This document shows, one piece after another, positions 43,113-52,957 of a stretch of 64,000 nucleotides of DNA. Below the pieces are notes generated by a model. That model saw only the letters and a list, made by a program, of their open reading frames with translations. It made no database searches and was not told the origin of the DNA. Both the position numbers and the translations under genes were made by a program. Origin of the DNA: Flavobacterium sp. CF108 (GTDB lineage Bacteria > Bacteroidota > Bacteroidia > Flavobacteriales > Flavobacteriaceae); assembly GCF_900129795.1 (NCBI RefSeq), contig NZ_FQWW01000005.1, positions 310,001 through 374,000 of the forward strand, written 5' to 3'. Every line of letters begins with the position of its first letter. Positions within the stretch are counted from its first letter, which is position 1.

Positions 43113-43994
43113 TTATTTCTTAAAAAAATCTTTTAAAATTCTTTCCGTAAACTTCTTTGAACCAGCATCATTCATATGGCCACAGGATGCAAAGTATTTA
43201 TCTTCAATTACAACATTTTCATAATTATGAATTTCAGGATATATTTTTTTTACCTTATCAAAGTAATTCATTCCTTTAGTATTTTCACACATTGGTGTCA
43301 TCACTGAAATGAAATTAATGTTATTAGCTTTGCAAATATTTTTAATTTCTTCGTAATATTTATTGTGTTTTAATGGGTTTAAATTGACAATATTATTTTT
43401 CATATTGCCATTTTTATGTTTTACCAAAGGATAATAACCCAAATTATCTAAAGCGTTTGTTTTTTTATCAATTGAAATAAAAAAAGTTTCTCTAAACCCT
43501 ATTTTGCCATCATATTTAATATATCTATAAAATGGAATGTAATAGAGTTCATTAAAATCTGCTTCATTTGAAAAGTGATCTTTAATAACTTCTGAATTAT
43601 GAATATAAGGCAGGAATCTTGCAGAAATCCCTTCTGCCTGATGTTCATTAGACAAATTCAAGTCGGCTTCAAGGATGACATTTTTGATTTCGTATTTTCT
43701 TTCAATCATTAATTTCAACATCAAAGAGGCCTCAAATAAATGCCCGCCGCTCATTCCGTAATTGAATGCTTTTAGTCCTTTGTCTTCAAACATTTGTGCC
43801 ACAAAATGATTATTTGCTCTTGAAGATCCTAAAAAAACAACATCATATTTCTGGGCTTTTGAATTGAATACCTTTTCAATTTTTCCTCTATTATTAGAAC
43901 GCATAAAAACATAAGTATACAAACCATCTAATAGAAATGCAATTAAAACGGTTACTAAAATAATTTTAGCGATATAAATTAAAAACTTCTTCAT
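43113..43994 (-). CDS. SGNH-like membrane-anchored protein paired with MBOAT
   Basis: The product has 293 residues with one N-terminal membrane helix (about 8-28) and a periplasmic domain. VVFLGSSRANNHF (Ser57 or Ser58) matches the nucleophile block of SGNH hydrolases/AlgX/DltD-type acyl carriers, and FNYGMSGGHLFEA the second block (Gly). The C-terminal block SCGHMNDAGSKKF has the His, but the Asp normally three residues before it reads Ser. Its stop codon overlaps nothing, while its start shares a base with the MBOAT stop, so the two are one acylation module. Confidence 0.78.
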   Translation of the reverse strand: MKKFLIYIAKIILVTVLIAFLLDGLYTYVFMRSNNRGKIEKVFNSKAQKYDVVFLGSSRANNHFVAQMFEDKGLKAFNYGMSGGHLFEASLMLKLMIERKYEIKNVILEADLNLSNEHQAEGISARFLPYIHNSEVIKDHFSNEADFNELYYIPFYRYIKYDGKIGFRETFFISIDKKTNALDNLGYYPLVKHKNGNMKNNIVNLNPLKHNKYYEEIKNICKANNINFISVMTPMCENTKGMNYFDKVKKIYPEIHNYENVVIEDKYFASCGHMNDAGSKKFTERILKDFFKK

Positions 43995-45427
43995 TAAAAC
44001 TGAAAATATATAAATTCTTTATAATCTGAAAAAGTTCCGAAAGCCATAATGGCTAAGATTGCCAACGCTACTTTTAAGGTGCTCCATTTTCCAGAAAGTG
44101 GTTCTACTTTGCTGCGATTATTCCATTCGATTAAAACAAATATTCCAATCATAAGTAACAATTCGTAACTATAACGCTCGTTATCTAAATACTGAAAACT
44201 AAAATCTTTACTGGTAATAATTCGCTTTAAATACAAAACAGCATCTGTAATTGTTTTAGCTCTAAAAAATACCCAAGCAATACAGGTTAATGCAAAGGTG
44301 TAAAGTATGCTTAAGAATACTTTTACAGAATCAAAATTAAATTTGAGCTGAATTGTGTCCATGTTATTTCGATTACTGTTTGATAGAAGCAATGGCAGAA
44401 AATAAACTGCATTTATGAATCCCCAGGCTAGGTATGTCCAGTTTGCACCGTGCCAAAAACCACTCACAACAAAAATGATGAATGTGTTTCTTATTTTCAT
44501 CCAAAGTCCGCCTTTACTTCCTCCTAACGGGATATATAAATAATCTCGAAACCAAGAAGAAAGTGAAATATGCCAGCGACGCCAAAACTCTGCTATATCT
44601 CTTGAAAAATAAGGATAATTGAAGTTTCGCAATAAATCTAAACCAAACAATTTGGATACACCGAGTGCAATGTCTGAATATCCTGAGAAGTCTCCATAAA
44701 TTTGAAAAGCAAAATATACAGCTCCTAAAATAAGTGAGAAGGAATTCATTGAAGTATAATTATCGAAAACCGCATTGGCATAAGGCGCACAAGTATCTGC
44801 AATAATTACCTTTTTTACTAAGCCCCAAATAATTTGATAAACTCCTTGTTTTGCATTTTCTAAATCAAATTCACGCTTAACTTTTATTTCTGGGAGTAAG
44901 TGTGTTGCTCTTTCAATTGGTCCGGCAACCAGCAGTGGAAAATAACTCACAAATAAGGAATAATCTACAAAGTTATATTCGGCTTTTATTCTTTTAAAAT
45001 AAATATCGATGACATAAGAAAGTCCGTGGAAAGTATAAAATGAAATTCCGACAGGCAAAATAACATTCAGTAAAAATGGACTTGCTTTTACTCCTGCTGA
45101 ATTTAATAATTCTGAAAATGAAGAGGCAAAGAAATTATAATATTTGAAAACTCCTAAAAATCCCAGATTGACCAAAATACTTAACCAAAACCAAAATTTT
45201 CGGCTTTTCTCTGATTTTCCTTTTTCAATTTGAATTCCTGTGTAATAATCCAGAAAAGTTGAGAAAACCAATAAAAACAGAAATCTCCAATCCCAACAAG
45301 AATAAAAATAATAACTGGCAATGATTAATAAAGCATTTTGGGTGCTTTTGTTTTTGTTAAAAACAAACCAATACAGGAAAAAGACAATTGGTAAAAAGAT
45401 AGCAAATGCTATGGAGTTAAAAAACAT
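43994..45427 (-). CDS. MBOAT family O-acyltransferase
   Basis: This 477-residue polytopic inner-membrane protein resembles AlgI/DltB. It moves acetyl (or other acyl) groups across the membrane for attachment to a periplasmic glycan. The signature region ISLSSWFRDYLYIPLGGSKG is present, and VSGFWHGANWTYLAWG holds the invariant catalytic His. About 11 helices are predicted. The neighbouring SGNH-like gene supplies the likely final transferase, as in AlgI/AlgJ/AlgX. Modification of the polysaccharide made by this locus is the natural inference. Confidence 0.92.
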   Translation of the reverse strand: MFFNSIAFAIFLPIVFFLYWFVFNKNKSTQNALLIIASYYFYSCWDWRFLFLLVFSTFLDYYTGIQIEKGKSEKSRKFWFWLSILVNLGFLGVFKYYNFFASSFSELLNSAGVKASPFLLNVILPVGISFYTFHGLSYVIDIYFKRIKAEYNFVDYSLFVSYFPLLVAGPIERATHLLPEIKVKREFDLENAKQGVYQIIWGLVKKVIIADTCAPYANAVFDNYTSMNSFSLILGAVYFAFQIYGDFSGYSDIALGVSKLFGLDLLRNFNYPYFSRDIAEFWRRWHISLSSWFRDYLYIPLGGSKGGLWMKIRNTFIIFVVSGFWHGANWTYLAWGFINAVYFLPLLLSNSNRNNMDTIQLKFNFDSVKVFLSILYTFALTCIAWVFFRAKTITDAVLYLKRIITSKDFSFQYLDNERYSYELLLMIGIFVLIEWNNRSKVEPLSGKWSTLKVALAILAIMAFGTFSDYKEFIYFQF

Positions 45428-45459
45428 AAGTACTTAAAATGGTATTTGTAAACCGAGAA

Positions 45460-46593
45460 TTATATATCTCTAAATTGTTTCTGGTGATTTAGCTGCCAAA
45501 TATCGTTTTTCTTTAGTGATTGCAAAAACAATTCGTTACTATTTCCTTCTCCAAAATCATTATCTGAAACCTGAACTTTGTGAGAATCTATTTTAGAAAG
45601 AGCTTCAAGAATATCTTTCTTTGAATAATTGACATTGATAATATCTGCATGAACAGCTCTGTTTTGCTGACGGGTTCCTATATTTATAATTGGGATTCCA
45701 TAATAAGGAGCTTCGCGAATTCCTGCACTGCTGTTGCCAATTATAAATTGACTGTTTTTTAATAATGTTAGAAAATATTCGAATCGCAATGATGGGAAAA
45801 TTCTGAATCTTTTATTTCCTTCCAGTCTTTTAAATTCGTCAATTATGAATTGGCTTCCCAAATCATTGTTTGGAAAAATAACAATATAGTTACGATTATC
45901 TTTTAATAAACAGTCAACAAAAGTAACGGCATACTCTTTCATCGAATTGAACTCTGTTGTAACTGGGTGAAACATTACAAGTGCATAATCATTAAAAGAA
46001 ATCTGATAATATTGTTTTGCTGTTTCAGGAGAAGGCAGATTGTTAGAAAACATAATATCTATATCTGGCGAACCAATGGTAAAAATAGATTCTTTTACCT
46101 CTCCCATTTGCTGCAACCTTTTTGCGGCTTGCTTATTTGATACAAAATGTATGTGGCTTAGTTTACTAACACTATGACGAATTAATTCATCAACAGTTCC
46201 GGAAACTTCACCGCCTTCAATATGAGCTACTAAAATATTATTTAATGATCCTACTATGGCTCCGGCAAGTGTTTCTACTCTGTCTCCATGCACGACAATC
46301 ATATCTGGCTTTATGGTTTTACAATAATTTGACAAACCTTCAATGGTTTTTGCCAATGTCAAATCCATTGTAGTTTCGTGCGTATGATTTTCGAAAGTAA
46401 AAACGTTTTTAAAATTGCAACGTTCTATTTCGATCAATGTATAGCCATAAATTTCCTGCAGATGCATTCCGGTAACGAAAACAAAAGTTTCAAAATCCTG
46501 CTGTTCTTCGAGAGTTTGAATAAGAGATTTTATTTTCCCGAAATCTGCACGGGTGCCGGTAAGAAATAATATTTTTTTTGGCGGATTACTCAA
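45460..46593 (-). CDS. neuC: UDP-N-acetylglucosamine 2-epimerase (hydrolysing), NeuC/LegG type
   Basis: The product has 377 residues. [20 protein letters not shown] at the N-terminus, [20 protein letters not shown] and [20 protein letters not shown] in the middle and [20 protein letters not shown] near the end are the family's key regions. The enzyme converts UDP-GlcNAc (or a bacillosamine derivative for legionaminic acid) to the free 2-epimer used by NeuB. It overlaps neuB by eight bases. Which nonulosonic acid is made cannot be settled from this gene alone. Confidence 0.91.
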   Translation of the reverse strand: MSNPPKKILFLTGTRADFGKIKSLIQTLEEQQDFETFVFVTGMHLQEIYGYTLIEIERCNFKNVFTFENHTHETTMDLTLAKTIEGLSNYCKTIKPDMIVVHGDRVETLAGAIVGSLNNILVAHIEGGEVSGTVDELIRHSVSKLSHIHFVSNKQAAKRLQQMGEVKESIFTIGSPDIDIMFSNNLPSPETAKQYYQISFNDYALVMFHPVTTEFNSMKEYAVTFVDCLLKDNRNYIVIFPNNDLGSQFIIDEFKRLEGNKRFRIFPSLRFEYFLTLLKNSQFIIGNSSAGIREAPYYGIPIINIGTRQQNRAVHADIINVNYSKKDILEALSKIDSHKVQVSDNDFGEGNSNELFLQSLKKNDIWQLNHQKQFRDI

Positions 46594-47626
46594 AATCAGT
46601 AAAATCTAATTGCTCGTCATTTTCAATATCCCTCACAGCAGTTTTTCCAATTAAATCATTAAAGTGTTCTGCTAAAATTTTACCAGTTCCGGGACGTTTA
46701 ACCCAAATATTTTCTTTAGATAAAATCTCTCCTTTTTTAATTGCTTTTATAGCACAAACGGTAGCAAAAGCAAAATCAATTGTTACTTGTTCTTCAAGAG
46801 CAGGTTTTTTAGTTCCGCCTCGCATTAAGGCAATTTCTGCACTTGAAACAATTAATTCGGCACATGCTTTTTCATCCATACTGCAAACAATATCCGGACC
46901 TGTTCGTTGCATATGATCTGTAAAATGTCTTTCTAAAATACTTGCCCCAAGCGCTACTGCACCTAAACAAGCATTATTATTAAGAGTATGATCGCTTAAT
47001 CCTAATACTTTGTCTGGAAAAGCTTCGTGAAGTTCGACCATGGCTCCAAAACGAACTAAATGAATTGGTGTTGGATATAAATTTGTAGTATGCAATAAAG
47101 CAACTGGAATGTTGTGTTTATCAAAAATCGCAACAGCTTTTTGAATACTTTCTATTGTATTCATTCCTGTGCTTAAAATTACAGGTTTTCCAAATGAAGC
47201 AATATGCTCTAGCAAAGGATAATTGTTGCATTCTCCAGAACCAATTTTATAAGCCGGAATATCAAATTTTTTTAATCTTTCTGCAGCTGCTCTTGAAAAA
47301 GGTGTCGAAATAAAAATCATGCCTTTGCTTTCGACATAATTTTTCAATTCTAGTTCTTGAGATTCATTTAGCGAGCATCTTTCCATAATTTCGTAAATAG
47401 AAACATCTGCATTTCCTGGAATTACTTTTTTTGCTGCGCCAGACATTTCATCTTCTACAATATGAGTCTGGTGTTTTACTATCTCAACTCCTGCTCTGTA
47501 TGCAGCATCAACCATTTCTTTTGCTACTTCTAAAGAGCCTTCGTGATTGATTCCGATCTCAGCAATAACTAATGGTGGAAAATCTGGTCCAATTTTACGA
47601 CCTGCTATTTCTATATATGGATTCAT
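46586..47626 (-). CDS. neuB: N-acetylneuraminate (nonulosonic acid) synthase
   Basis: This 346-residue enzyme condenses phosphoenolpyruvate with ManNAc or a related sugar. The TIM-barrel part shows [65 protein letters not shown] and [17 protein letters not shown] followed by VCSMD. The C-terminal SAF (antifreeze-like) domain starts near residue 285 with [23 protein letters not shown]. The motif details fit sialic-acid synthases well. Flanked by neuC and neuA as in many sialic acid loci. Confidence 0.92.
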   Translation of the reverse strand: MNPYIEIAGRKIGPDFPPLVIAEIGINHEGSLEVAKEMVDAAYRAGVEIVKHQTHIVEDEMSGAAKKVIPGNADVSIYEIMERCSLNESQELELKNYVESKGMIFISTPFSRAAAERLKKFDIPAYKIGSGECNNYPLLEHIASFGKPVILSTGMNTIESIQKAVAIFDKHNIPVALLHTTNLYPTPIHLVRFGAMVELHEAFPDKVLGLSDHTLNNNACLGAVALGASILERHFTDHMQRTGPDIVCSMDEKACAELIVSSAEIALMRGGTKKPALEEQVTIDFAFATVCAIKAIKKGEILSKENIWVKRPGTGKILAEHFNDLIGKTAVRDIENDEQLDFTDFE

Positions 47627-47646
47627 TATTTTTAGGATTTGGGGTT

Positions 47647-48309
47647 TTATTGTTTTTGATAAAAGTATCTTGCATAATCTAAATCATCGGAATTATCGAT
47701 ATCAATTTGTGCAAAAATATGATTTACTTCGAATGGAAATGCATTTTCTGAAATAATAATATCTTTTAGAATTAAGGAAGCTTTTGAAATATAAAGTAAT
47801 CCGTTTTCAAAAAAAAGTGGTTCTAAATCCTGACTTCTCTGCCCGATAGTGTAATTAAACGGCTGGAATTTGTTGTTTACAATTTTTCCAAATTTTTGAT
47901 GATTTCTTGAAACAGTAAATATGCTGTCTAAATTATCATTTTGATATTTTTCAAAAACTTCTTTTAATAAATTTTGAGGACGTAATGGATTTGTAGCTTG
48001 TAATAAAACAACATTTTCAACATCTGAGTTAATTGATTGTAAAACATGTTTTAATGCTGAAACTGTTGGCTCTAAATCCCCCGAAAGAGAAATGGGACGA
48101 TCAATAACTTTTGCTCCAAATTGCAGTGCTATTTTTTTTATTTCAGCATCATCAGTCGAAACATAAACATCATCTATTACTTCATTGTTTTCTTTTGCAT
48201 ATAATATCGAATGAGTAAGCAGAGGTAATTCTCCTAAAAACTGAATGTTTTTTTCAGGTATGCGCTTGGAACCTCCACGGGCAGGGATTATAGCAATAGT
48301 CTTATTCAT
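47647..48309 (-). CDS. neuA: CMP-nonulosonate (acylneuraminate) cytidylyltransferase
   Basis: This 220-residue enzyme activates the sugar from NeuB with CTP. The nucleotide-binding N-terminus [43 protein letters not shown] and the [11 protein letters not shown] region are characteristic. It is shorter than E. coli NeuA because there is no C-terminal esterase domain. It overlaps the acetyltransferase gene by eight bases and is followed by neuB after 20 bases. Confidence 0.91.
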   Translation of the reverse strand: MNKTIAIIPARGGSKRIPEKNIQFLGELPLLTHSILYAKENNEVIDDVYVSTDDAEIKKIALQFGAKVIDRPISLSGDLEPTVSALKHVLQSINSDVENVVLLQATNPLRPQNLLKEVFEKYQNDNLDSIFTVSRNHQKFGKIVNNKFQPFNYTIGQRSQDLEPLFFENGLLYISKASLILKDIIISENAFPFEVNHIFAQIDIDNSDDLDYARYFYQKQ

Positions 48310-48946
48310 AAATACTATTTTTATTTTGAAAATCTTTAAAAAACAGAGGTTTTATTTTTTCTAACTCAGATTCTGAAAAATTCCACCATTCCAATTCTTC
48401 AATTTCCCTAATTATTAATTCAGAGAATCTTTTACCAATTTGTTTTGCAGGAACTCCACCAACAATTGAATAAGGCAAAACATCTTTAGTAACAACAGAA
48501 CCTGCCGCAATAATTGCTCCATTTCCGACAGTAATATTTCCAACTATTATAGCATTGTGCCCAATCCATACATCATGTCCTATTTGTATTTCCTTTTCTT
48601 CTTTAAATTGATTTAAATCTCCTTGAAACAAATTATAATTAATATAAGTTGTAAGATGATGTATAGGATGATTTGTTGCATGAATGGCAACATCAGTACC
48701 TATCTGACAATATTTTCCAATTTTAATATTACCAGCAAAAAAGTTATTATATCCTAATGTCGTTGCGTAACCAATGCTTATTTTTCCTGAAAAGTTACAT
48801 TTATCAGGTACTGCGTTTTTTCCTCCAAAATTTACATTTTGAAGACCTCTTGAAAAACCAGAAAGCAGTACTTTATCTGTTTTTACAGCAGTATTCAAAA
48901 AATAATACAAAGATTTTCGAACAAATAATCTTAACTTCATTAACAT
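48302..48946 (-). CDS. hexapeptide-repeat acyltransferase (CatB/NodL-like)
   Basis: This 214-residue left-handed beta-helix protein has repeats such as GKISIGYATTLGYNNFFAG, IGKYCQIGTDVAIHATNHPI (catalytic His context), IQIGHDVWIGHNAIIVGNIT and GNGAIIAAGSVVTKDVLPYS followed by IVGGVPAKQI. The family transfers acetyl groups from acetyl-CoA to sugars. It lies directly upstream of neuA, so O-acetylation of the nonulosonic acid (the role of NeuO/NeuD-like enzymes) is a reasonable guess. An alternative ATG two codons in (MKLRLF) exists. Confidence 0.87.
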   Translation of the reverse strand: MLMKLRLFVRKSLYYFLNTAVKTDKVLLSGFSRGLQNVNFGGKNAVPDKCNFSGKISIGYATTLGYNNFFAGNIKIGKYCQIGTDVAIHATNHPIHHLTTYINYNLFQGDLNQFKEEKEIQIGHDVWIGHNAIIVGNITVGNGAIIAAGSVVTKDVLPYSIVGGVPAKQIGKRFSELIIREIEELEWWNFSESELEKIKPLFFKDFQNKNSIYE

Positions 48947-48947
48947 A

Positions 48948-49964
48948 TTAATATTTTCTTGAGATTTCTTTACTCAGTCCTTTAAATTGTAAGAACCATG
49001 TCCAGATGCGTTTATTTATCAAAACTCTCATTAAAATTTTATTTTTAATAAGATTCGAGAATTTTGAAACAGATATTTTTTTTAAATAAGGAGGGCTAAC
49101 TTTTTGTTGATTTCCTTCTAACTGACTCAATTGTTCCTGCATCCAAGGTTCCAAAACATTTCCCATATGATATGCAAAATTATTTTCTGTTGACAATCTC
49201 CAATATCCCTGATCTGCTACTGGTTTATCCAGAAATTTTTCTTCGCTTTCTCCACCAAGTCCAAAATTAGTAAAACGTTCATTTAGCTTATTAAAAATTG
49301 TTCCTTTATAACTAGTTACAAAATGGCCAGCTCCCAAAACTGCCTTTGTTTTTCCGGCAGAAATAGTCAAATTATATTTTAAATGATGTTCTTTGTAAAA
49401 TTTTGTATTTCCAATACTTTCTGCAAATTTTAACATAGCCTCAGGATTTTTTACTAAGGTGAATTTTAATTTTTTTGAAAAGAAATTATCAAACAATACA
49501 TTATAAGTATGTTGTTTTAATACTTTTGAAGATGGAGTTGGACACACAGCACCCGTTTTTGGAAATGCTTCGAAGACTTTATATGTTTCTTCCTGCCAAT
49601 TATCTAAAAAAAGAACATCGGCATCGGAGATCGTTACTATTTCAAAATTATGACCTGAAACTCCTTTTAAAACAGCGTTAAGTTTTCCAATATTATGAGT
49701 ATGTATTAATTCATGTATATTGCCTTGTTTATATAATTTATCTAAATAATTTATAATCTCAACGCTGCTTCCGTTATCGACTATTGATATAAATGTCTTT
49801 GAATGACTTGTCTTAAATAATGATTCAAGACAATATTCAAAAATCTTGAGACTGTCTTTAAAATAACCTTCATTATTAGGTATATAAACAGGAATAATGA
49901 CCTGATGAAAAAAATCATTTGGCTGTTGAAGTTTGTCTTTATTTGGGTTAAAGCCTACTCTCAC
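48948..49964 (-). CDS. glycosyltransferase family 2
   Basis: The product has 338 residues. A GT-A-type N-terminus begins at residue 20 (HQVIIPVYIPNNEGYF), followed by SIVDNGSSVEIIN, IGKLNAVLKG and the DXD-type metal motif TISDADVLFLDNW. The C-terminal half has LGAGHFVTSYKG and FGLGGESEEKFLDKPVADQG, a pattern of acceptor-side loops. The N-terminal 18 residues (MRVGFNPNKDKLQQPN) overlap the upstream GT4 gene by 17 bases. Confidence 0.82.
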   Translation of the reverse strand: MRVGFNPNKDKLQQPNDFFHQVIIPVYIPNNEGYFKDSLKIFEYCLESLFKTSHSKTFISIVDNGSSVEIINYLDKLYKQGNIHELIHTHNIGKLNAVLKGVSGHNFEIVTISDADVLFLDNWQEETYKVFEAFPKTGAVCPTPSSKVLKQHTYNVLFDNFFSKKLKFTLVKNPEAMLKFAESIGNTKFYKEHHLKYNLTISAGKTKAVLGAGHFVTSYKGTIFNKLNERFTNFGLGGESEEKFLDKPVADQGYWRLSTENNFAYHMGNVLEPWMQEQLSQLEGNQQKVSPPYLKKISVSKFSNLIKNKILMRVLINKRIWTWFLQFKGLSKEISRKY

Positions 49965-51105
49965 TTAATTTATTTTCAAGGTTTTTATATAAAGCTATTA
50001 CTTTTTGTTGATTAATATTATAATCTAATTTTTCAAGAGCAATTTTGTTATTCAACTCGTAGGCATTGATCAGCATTTCTTTATTTTCAATAACTTGAAT
50101 AATTAATTGAGCAATAGAATCAATATTTTCAGGATCTTCAATTAAAAGACCATTTGTTCCATGTTTTATAATTTCTGCCGAAACATTCCCAGGGTTAGAT
50201 TGAATAGGAAAAGCTCCCATAACAACTGCTTCCAGTAAAGTATTTGCCATACCGTCTGAAATGTTATTTCCAATATATAATATTGAACTGCCCATTAATT
50301 CCATTATTTGCTGGTGTGTCAAATCATGCCGACTATAAACTTTATAATCTAAATCATTTTCAATAATATATTTTTCAACTACAACATGAGTTCCAAAGAC
50401 AAAAATCTCGTAATCTTCAATTTTTGTTTTTAATTTTTGAAGAGCTTTAATGATATTTAATCCCCTGCCAAATATATTTTGATAGCCTTTAACTAAAATT
50501 ATATTCCTATCTTTAATTGGTTTCTTATAAACTTTAAACTGTTTTATTTTGTAGCCTGTACCTCCAGGAATCACTCCAATATGTATGCCTTTATAACCAT
50601 TTTCTTTAGCAATTTCGTAATCTCTTAAACAATCTGTGTGTAAGTAATCTACCCGCTTTAAAACATTCTTAATTTTGTTTCTATGATTTTGAAAATTCTG
50701 ATAATAAAACAAATCATTACCCCAGCATGAATATATCCATTTTATTTCAGGAAATTTATTCATTGTTTTTAATATGGAATAAGAAACTGATTGCATTTCA
50801 AAACTATGAATAACGTCTGGATTGATTTCTTTTATAATTCTTTCGAGTACTTCATTTTCAGTAGTTTCCAAAAAAGGACGAATATAACCATACAATCCAG
50901 GCATTTTTTTTGAAAAGCTATATTCTCCTTTTATATGTGGAAGTTTTCTCTTTTTTGTTTCTATAAATTGTTTTACAGTTGGTAATGTTTCCAGCTTTCC
51001 TTTTCCAAGAATATCATACCAATAAAGATCATATTCAGATTCTTTTAAGTTTTCAATCCATCGCACAGTATGAATAGAATGCATTGAAATAAAGAGAATT
51101 TTCAT
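49948..51105 (-). CDS. glycosyltransferase family 4
   Basis: This 385-residue GT-B enzyme has ILFISMHSIHTVRWIENL at the N-terminus and DGMANTLLEAVVMGAFPIQS with NGLLIEDPENID at the donor end. The first domain includes DVIHSFEMQSVSYSIL. The histidine-rich start and CWGNDLFYYQNF are seen in capsule GT4 enzymes. It overlaps the GT11 gene by four bases. Confidence 0.87.
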   Translation of the reverse strand: MKILFISMHSIHTVRWIENLKESEYDLYWYDILGKGKLETLPTVKQFIETKKRKLPHIKGEYSFSKKMPGLYGYIRPFLETTENEVLERIIKEINPDVIHSFEMQSVSYSILKTMNKFPEIKWIYSCWGNDLFYYQNFQNHRNKIKNVLKRVDYLHTDCLRDYEIAKENGYKGIHIGVIPGGTGYKIKQFKVYKKPIKDRNIILVKGYQNIFGRGLNIIKALQKLKTKIEDYEIFVFGTHVVVEKYIIENDLDYKVYSRHDLTHQQIMELMGSSILYIGNNISDGMANTLLEAVVMGAFPIQSNPGNVSAEIIKHGTNGLLIEDPENIDSIAQLIIQVIENKEMLINAYELNNKIALEKLDYNINQQKVIALYKNLENKLSESRL

Positions 51106-52001
51106 CTGGAAATTCGTTTTTTAATTCTATTAATTACATCAGTAATTATTGCTGCTTTTTGACAAATAAAATCATTTGACTGAAAATAAACTTCCTGAAT
51201 AAACAATCTAGAGTTTGTTGGTTTCATACAATACTTTTTGTAATCAAATGAAAGCCATCTTTCAGGAAAAAAGTCTTTATCATTATTGAGTTTTGCAAAT
51301 GAGCCTCTAAAATTCTTTACCGGTCTAACAATCTTACTATTCTTTTTTTCGCCCAACCATGCAAGCCACCATGAAAATGTTGAGTTACTTATTATGAAAT
51401 CTGTGCCTTGAGCTCCTAAAATTAATTGTTCTGCAGCTGAAAGATTTTCTAAAAAAACAGCCTTTTTTAAAAACTTAAAATGACTCTTACAGTAATTAAT
51501 ATTATCACTCATAAAAATCAAATCTCGTTCTTCCCAATCAGAGAAATTATTTTTTAAAGCTAAAATATAATACCAATACGGTAATTGATAATAATGAGGG
51601 TGATGAACAAAATCGCCTCGTCTTACAGATATAAAAATGGGATTATTTTTAAACAGATGACTATATTTAGTTGTTAAATCATCTACAAAAATATCTTTGA
51701 ACTTAAACATTTTTTTAGTTGTTTCGATATCAAAATATTTCTCTGATTGTAATGCTCCATTTATATCATAATCTTCATTACCAATTTCGAAATCATGAAA
51801 CTCATATGATTTCTCAACTATCTGAATTAGCTTTTTATTTTTGTCCTGCTTTGGTAATTCATAATCAAAATATTCCTCATACTCCCACTCAGGAAATGAG
51901 AATGGTTTATTATGTTTTACAGCCAAACCAACAGTTGAAGCAATTTGAAACAATTGATTCCCTAGATTTCCTTTTCTGCCTAAACTATTAAATATCAACA
52001 T
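51102..52001 (-). CDS. alpha-1,2-fucosyltransferase-like glycosyltransferase (GT11)
   Basis: The product has 299 residues. The GT11 hallmarks are GRKGNLGNQLFQIASTVGLA at the start (GxGNQxFQ), ISVRRGDFVHHPHYYQLPYW (the R/D nucleotide-binding block), and IISNSTFSWWLAWLGEKKNS near residue 210. GT11 enzymes add L-fucose in alpha-1,2 linkage from GDP-fucose. No fucose synthesis genes are in the window. The exact donor is inferred from family membership. Confidence 0.88.
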   Translation of the reverse strand: MLIFNSLGRKGNLGNQLFQIASTVGLAVKHNKPFSFPEWEYEEYFDYELPKQDKNKKLIQIVEKSYEFHDFEIGNEDYDINGALQSEKYFDIETTKKMFKFKDIFVDDLTTKYSHLFKNNPIFISVRRGDFVHHPHYYQLPYWYYILALKNNFSDWEERDLIFMSDNINYCKSHFKFLKKAVFLENLSAAEQLILGAQGTDFIISNSTFSWWLAWLGEKKNSKIVRPVKNFRGSFAKLNNDKDFFPERWLSFDYKKYCMKPTNSRLFIQEVYFQSNDFICQKAAIITDVINRIKKRISR

Positions 52002-52009
52002 ATCAATTC

Positions 52010-52957
52010 TTACTTAAAAAACACATATCCTTTGTTACAAACTTTATAGACTAAAAACCCCAAACTGACTTTAGCCAATTCTTTAAAATTGTAAAAATTA
52101 AAAAAATGAATTTTAACTAAACGAGAGTATATATAAAACGAATAATTTTTATTTGCTAATAACGAATTATAAATAGTTGTTTTATAGTACTTTATAGTAT
52201 ATTGAAGTAAGGGTTTATAAGGTGTAATTTTATTTATCTTGATCAATTTCAAATGTTTTTCTAAAGCATTTAAAACCGAAATTATTTCTATTTTATTCCC
52301 TTTCCTTATTTCATTTGATAATGAATTGTCATGCATACGATAAAGAATTGTTGGTTTTTCGTTGTAGCGAATTATTGGTTTTTTGTACAACATTCTCATA
52401 TTAAAATCCCAATCGTCTACATTAGATATTTTTTCGTCAAAAAGGTACTCTTGTTTATTTAAAAATTTTCTTTCCCACAGAGGGCCAGAAACGTAAAGAG
52501 CAACCTTAGCAATGAAATAATCATGAATTAAATTAGATGAAAAAATATTACTTTTTTTAATTTCTTCTTTTTTACCAAAATCATAAAGTACAAGGGGTGA
52601 TAGTACAATGTTAGAATAACCATTTATCAATCTTGATTCAATAGCCATAGTATCTATATACATCAAATCATCACTATCCAACCATTTTATCCATTCTCCT
52701 TTGCTGAGGCTAAATCCATAATTTCTACAAGAGTTAGCTCCTTTATTCATAGTTTCGGGCCTTCTATAAAATTGAAAACGATTATCTTTTTTTACATATT
52801 CTGCAACAATATTTTCGGTGTTATCAACTGAACCATCATCAACAACAATACATTCCCAATTTTTATAAGTTTGAACTAAAATACTATCTAAAGTTTCTCC
52901 AATCAAAGAAGCACGGTTATAAGCCGGTATAATTATCGAAATTAACGGTTCTTTCAT
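52010..52957 (-). CDS. glycosyltransferase family 2
   Basis: The product has 315 residues. The GT-A start ISIIIPAYNRASLIGETLDS, the first acidic motif CIVVDDGSVDNT, NKGANSCRNYGFSLSKGEWI and the metal-binding WLDSDDLMY are all present. The C-terminal 100 residues are basic and aromatic (YIYSRLVKIHFFNFYNFKEL), suggesting contact with the membrane or lipid acceptor. Four-base overlap with the FkbM gene. Confidence 0.9.
   Translation of the reverse strand: MKEPLISIIIPAYNRASLIGETLDSILVQTYKNWECIVVDDGSVDNTENIVAEYVKKDNRFQFYRRPETMNKGANSCRNYGFSLSKGEWIKWLDSDDLMYIDTMAIESRLINGYSNIVLSPLVLYDFGKKEEIKKSNIFSSNLIHDYFIAKVALYVSGPLWERKFLNKQEYLFDEKISNVDDWDFNMRMLYKKPIIRYNEKPTILYRMHDNSLSNEIRKGNKIEIISVLNALEKHLKLIKINKITPYKPLLQYTIKYYKTTIYNSLLANKNYSFYIYSRLVKIHFFNFYNFKELAKVSLGFLVYKVCNKGYVFFK

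Noticed and set aside
46578..46916. 112-residue plus-strand frame over neuB
   Set aside because: Antisense shadow of a conserved gene with no supporting motif.
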